A stretch of 64,000 nt of DNA from CAYSQW01 sp964433135 (lineage in GTDB: Bacteria; Acidobacteriota; Aminicenantia; Aminicenantales; Aminicenantaceae), in contig CAYSQW010000010.1 in NCBI GenBank assembly GCA_964433135.1, positions 1 through 64,000 of the forward strand. The letters run 5' to 3'. A program made the position numbers and the translations under genes. The notes below the pieces were generated by a model that searched no databases, was not told where the DNA came from, and saw nothing but the letters and a program-made list of their open reading frames with translations. Shown here one piece after another: positions 63,138 to 64,000 of this stretch (within the stretch, counting starts at the first letter, position 1; every line of letters starts with the position of its first letter).

Positions 63138-63820
63138 AGCTCTCAATAGTCGTTCCGGTGTACAACGAAAAGGGGACCATCAGGGAAATCCTCCGCAGGA
63201 TTCAGGAAGTGGATACGGGCCTTGAAAAAGAGATCATCGTCGTAAATGACGCCTCGAGTGACGGAACCCGTGAAATTCTGGAAACCATTGATGATCCTTC
63301 CATTCGGATCTTCCATCACGATAAAAACGGGGGGAAAGGCCGCGCCCTGCAAACCGGCTTTTCCATGGCTCAAGGCGATATCATCCTGATTCAGGATGCC
63401 GACCTGGAATATGATCCGCGGGAATATTCCATGCTTCTGGCCCCTATCCTGGATAACCGTGCGGATGCGGTTTACGGATCACGATTCCTCGGAGGTCCCC
63501 ATCGAGTCTTGTTTTTCTGGCACTATGCCGGAAATCGGCTGCTCACAACGCTTTCCAACATGCTGTCAAACATCAATCTAACGGATATGGAAACCTGCTA
63601 TAAGGTCATCACCCGCCCTTTCCTGGACCGTATTAAGATTAAATCAAGGCGTTTCGGTTGTGAGCCGGAAATTACAATGAAGCTGGCCAGACTCAACGCC
63701 CGTATCTATGAAGTCCCGATATCTTATTCGGGACGCGACTACCGTGAAGGGAAAAAAATCGGATGGAAGGACGGGCTGGCGGCGCTGTTCCATTTATTTC
63801 GCTTTAAATTTTTTGATTGA
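63134..63820 (+). CDS. Family 2 glycosyltransferase
   Basis: A 228-aa DPM-synthase-like GT2. [66 protein letters not shown] and [30 protein letters not shown] are typical of polyprenyl-phosphate hexose synthases; the C-terminal [24 protein letters not shown] is also usual. It shares its overall type with the GT2 at 2188-2859 but is a different gene. Coupled by a 4-bp overlap to the UDP-sugar gene upstream, which may make its donor. Confidence 0.9.
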   Translation: MKLSIVVPVYNEKGTIREILRRIQEVDTGLEKEIIVVNDASSDGTREILETIDDPSIRIFHHDKNGGKGRALQTGFSMAQGDIILIQDADLEYDPREYSMLLAPILDNRADAVYGSRFLGGPHRVLFFWHYAGNRLLTTLSNMLSNINLTDMETCYKVITRPFLDRIKIKSRRFGCEPEITMKLARLNARIYEVPISYSGRDYREGKKIGWKDGLAALFHLFRFKFFD

Positions 63821-63860
63821 AATTAAAAAATAAATGCTTTTATTAAAAATATTTACCCCT

Positions 63861-63896
63861 TATAATAGGTTATTATTTTCCCTCATCGAATGAGGG
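63861..63896 (+). promoter_or_regulatory. Promoter and leader hairpin of last gene
   Basis: An AT-rich spacer with TATAAT (63861-63866; no good -35) and a perfect hairpin in the predicted leader: CCCTCAT (63880-63886), CGA, ATGAGGG (63890-63896). It could shield or stabilise the 5' end, or form a terminator for the upstream operon; the bases after it are AT-rich but not a pure T run. Confidence 0.5.
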
Positions 63897-63919
63897 CAAT
63901 TAATATTTAGGAGGTCATA

Positions 63920-64000
63920 ATGAATCCTCTCTCAATGATTATCTTGATCGGAATCATAATTGTCGTAATAGCCCTGATCGCTTTTCTTGTCGCCAAACAG
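63920..64000 (+). CDS. Membrane protein, 5' fragment at window edge
   Basis: The first 27 codons only: a strong ribosome site (TAGGAGGTC) and ATG 63920, then NPLSMIILIGIIIVVIALIAF, one hydrophobic helix, followed by LVAKQ. This could be the first span of a multi-pass protein or an anchor as in SPFH or protease-related proteins. No family can be named. Confidence 0.6.
   Translation, partial: MNPLSMIILIGIIIVVIALIAFLVAKQ

Overview
The window reads as a chromosomal segment of a Gram-negative, LPS-bearing bacterium. It is densely packed, with short spacers and many 1-10 bp gene overlaps. Evidence for the envelope type is lpxK, an LpxL-type acyltransferase, lptB, an LptC/LptA-like protein, lptE, tolQ-tolR-tolA/tonB-tolB-pal-cpoB and several lipoproteins. 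RpoN, a full regulatory PTS set, short UvrA, KtrAB and the leuS-lptE-holA/rpsT/murJ neighbourhood would suit Candidatus Aminicenantes or another Acidobacteriota-like lineage. That assignment is inference from gene content and style. There is no rRNA, tRNA, CRISPR array, prophage or insertion sequence that I can support.

Layout. 1-7.3 kb: the 5' part of a lipoprotein gene, a structured intergenic repeat, a B12-type radical SAM enzyme with a polyprenol-phosphate-type glycosyltransferase, a divergent GT39-type membrane glycosyltransferase with a duplicated C-terminal module, and a secreted propeller/FN3 protein. 7.4-13.3 kb: ftsK, a pair of divergent structured repeats, a sigma/anti-sigma pair, ricT and holB. 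13.3-20.5 kb: a short uvrA, an MrfA-type helicase and ktrA/ktrB. 20.7-26.4 kb: the Tol-Pal operon followed by ssb and a cupin. 26.4-36 kb, minus strand: lptC/A-lptB-rpoN-hpf-ptsN-hprK-rapZ, then EIIA(Man)-HPr-EI, a phosphorelay with no sugar permease in view. 36-42.6 kb: recJ facing ftsY-ribD-ribE-ribBA and a HEAT-repeat protein. 42.5-49.1 kb: murJ-dtd, rpsT and leuS-lptE-holA. 49.2-58.2 kb: small membrane proteins, enolase, a methylmalonyl-CoA-mutase-type large subunit, an M20 amidohydrolase, comEC and a secreted coiled-coil protein. 58.2-64 kb: a lipoprotein, lpxK, an LpxL-type acyltransferase, rph, a UDP-glucuronate-decarboxylase-type enzyme, a GT2 enzyme and the start of another membrane protein.

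Two patterns stand out. First, the two long gene-free stretches (337-821 and 9782-10311) hold three copies of one structured unit. Each copy has an outer 12-13 bp stem, small hairpins, a near-invariant 20-nt box and an inner 13-15 bp stem whose arms meet at the 3' end. Stem sequences differ between copies while pairing is kept, so the secondary structure appears to be under selection. I do not recognise the family. Second, at least nine genes (gt2, the GT39 gene, ftsK, the sigma gene, the anti-sigma gene, uvrA, recJ, ftsY and the M20 gene) have a sigma-70 type -10 box, mostly with a -35 box at the usual spacing, ending only 6-10 nt before the start codon. These genes are probably translated from leaderless mRNAs, and this was used to choose several start codons.
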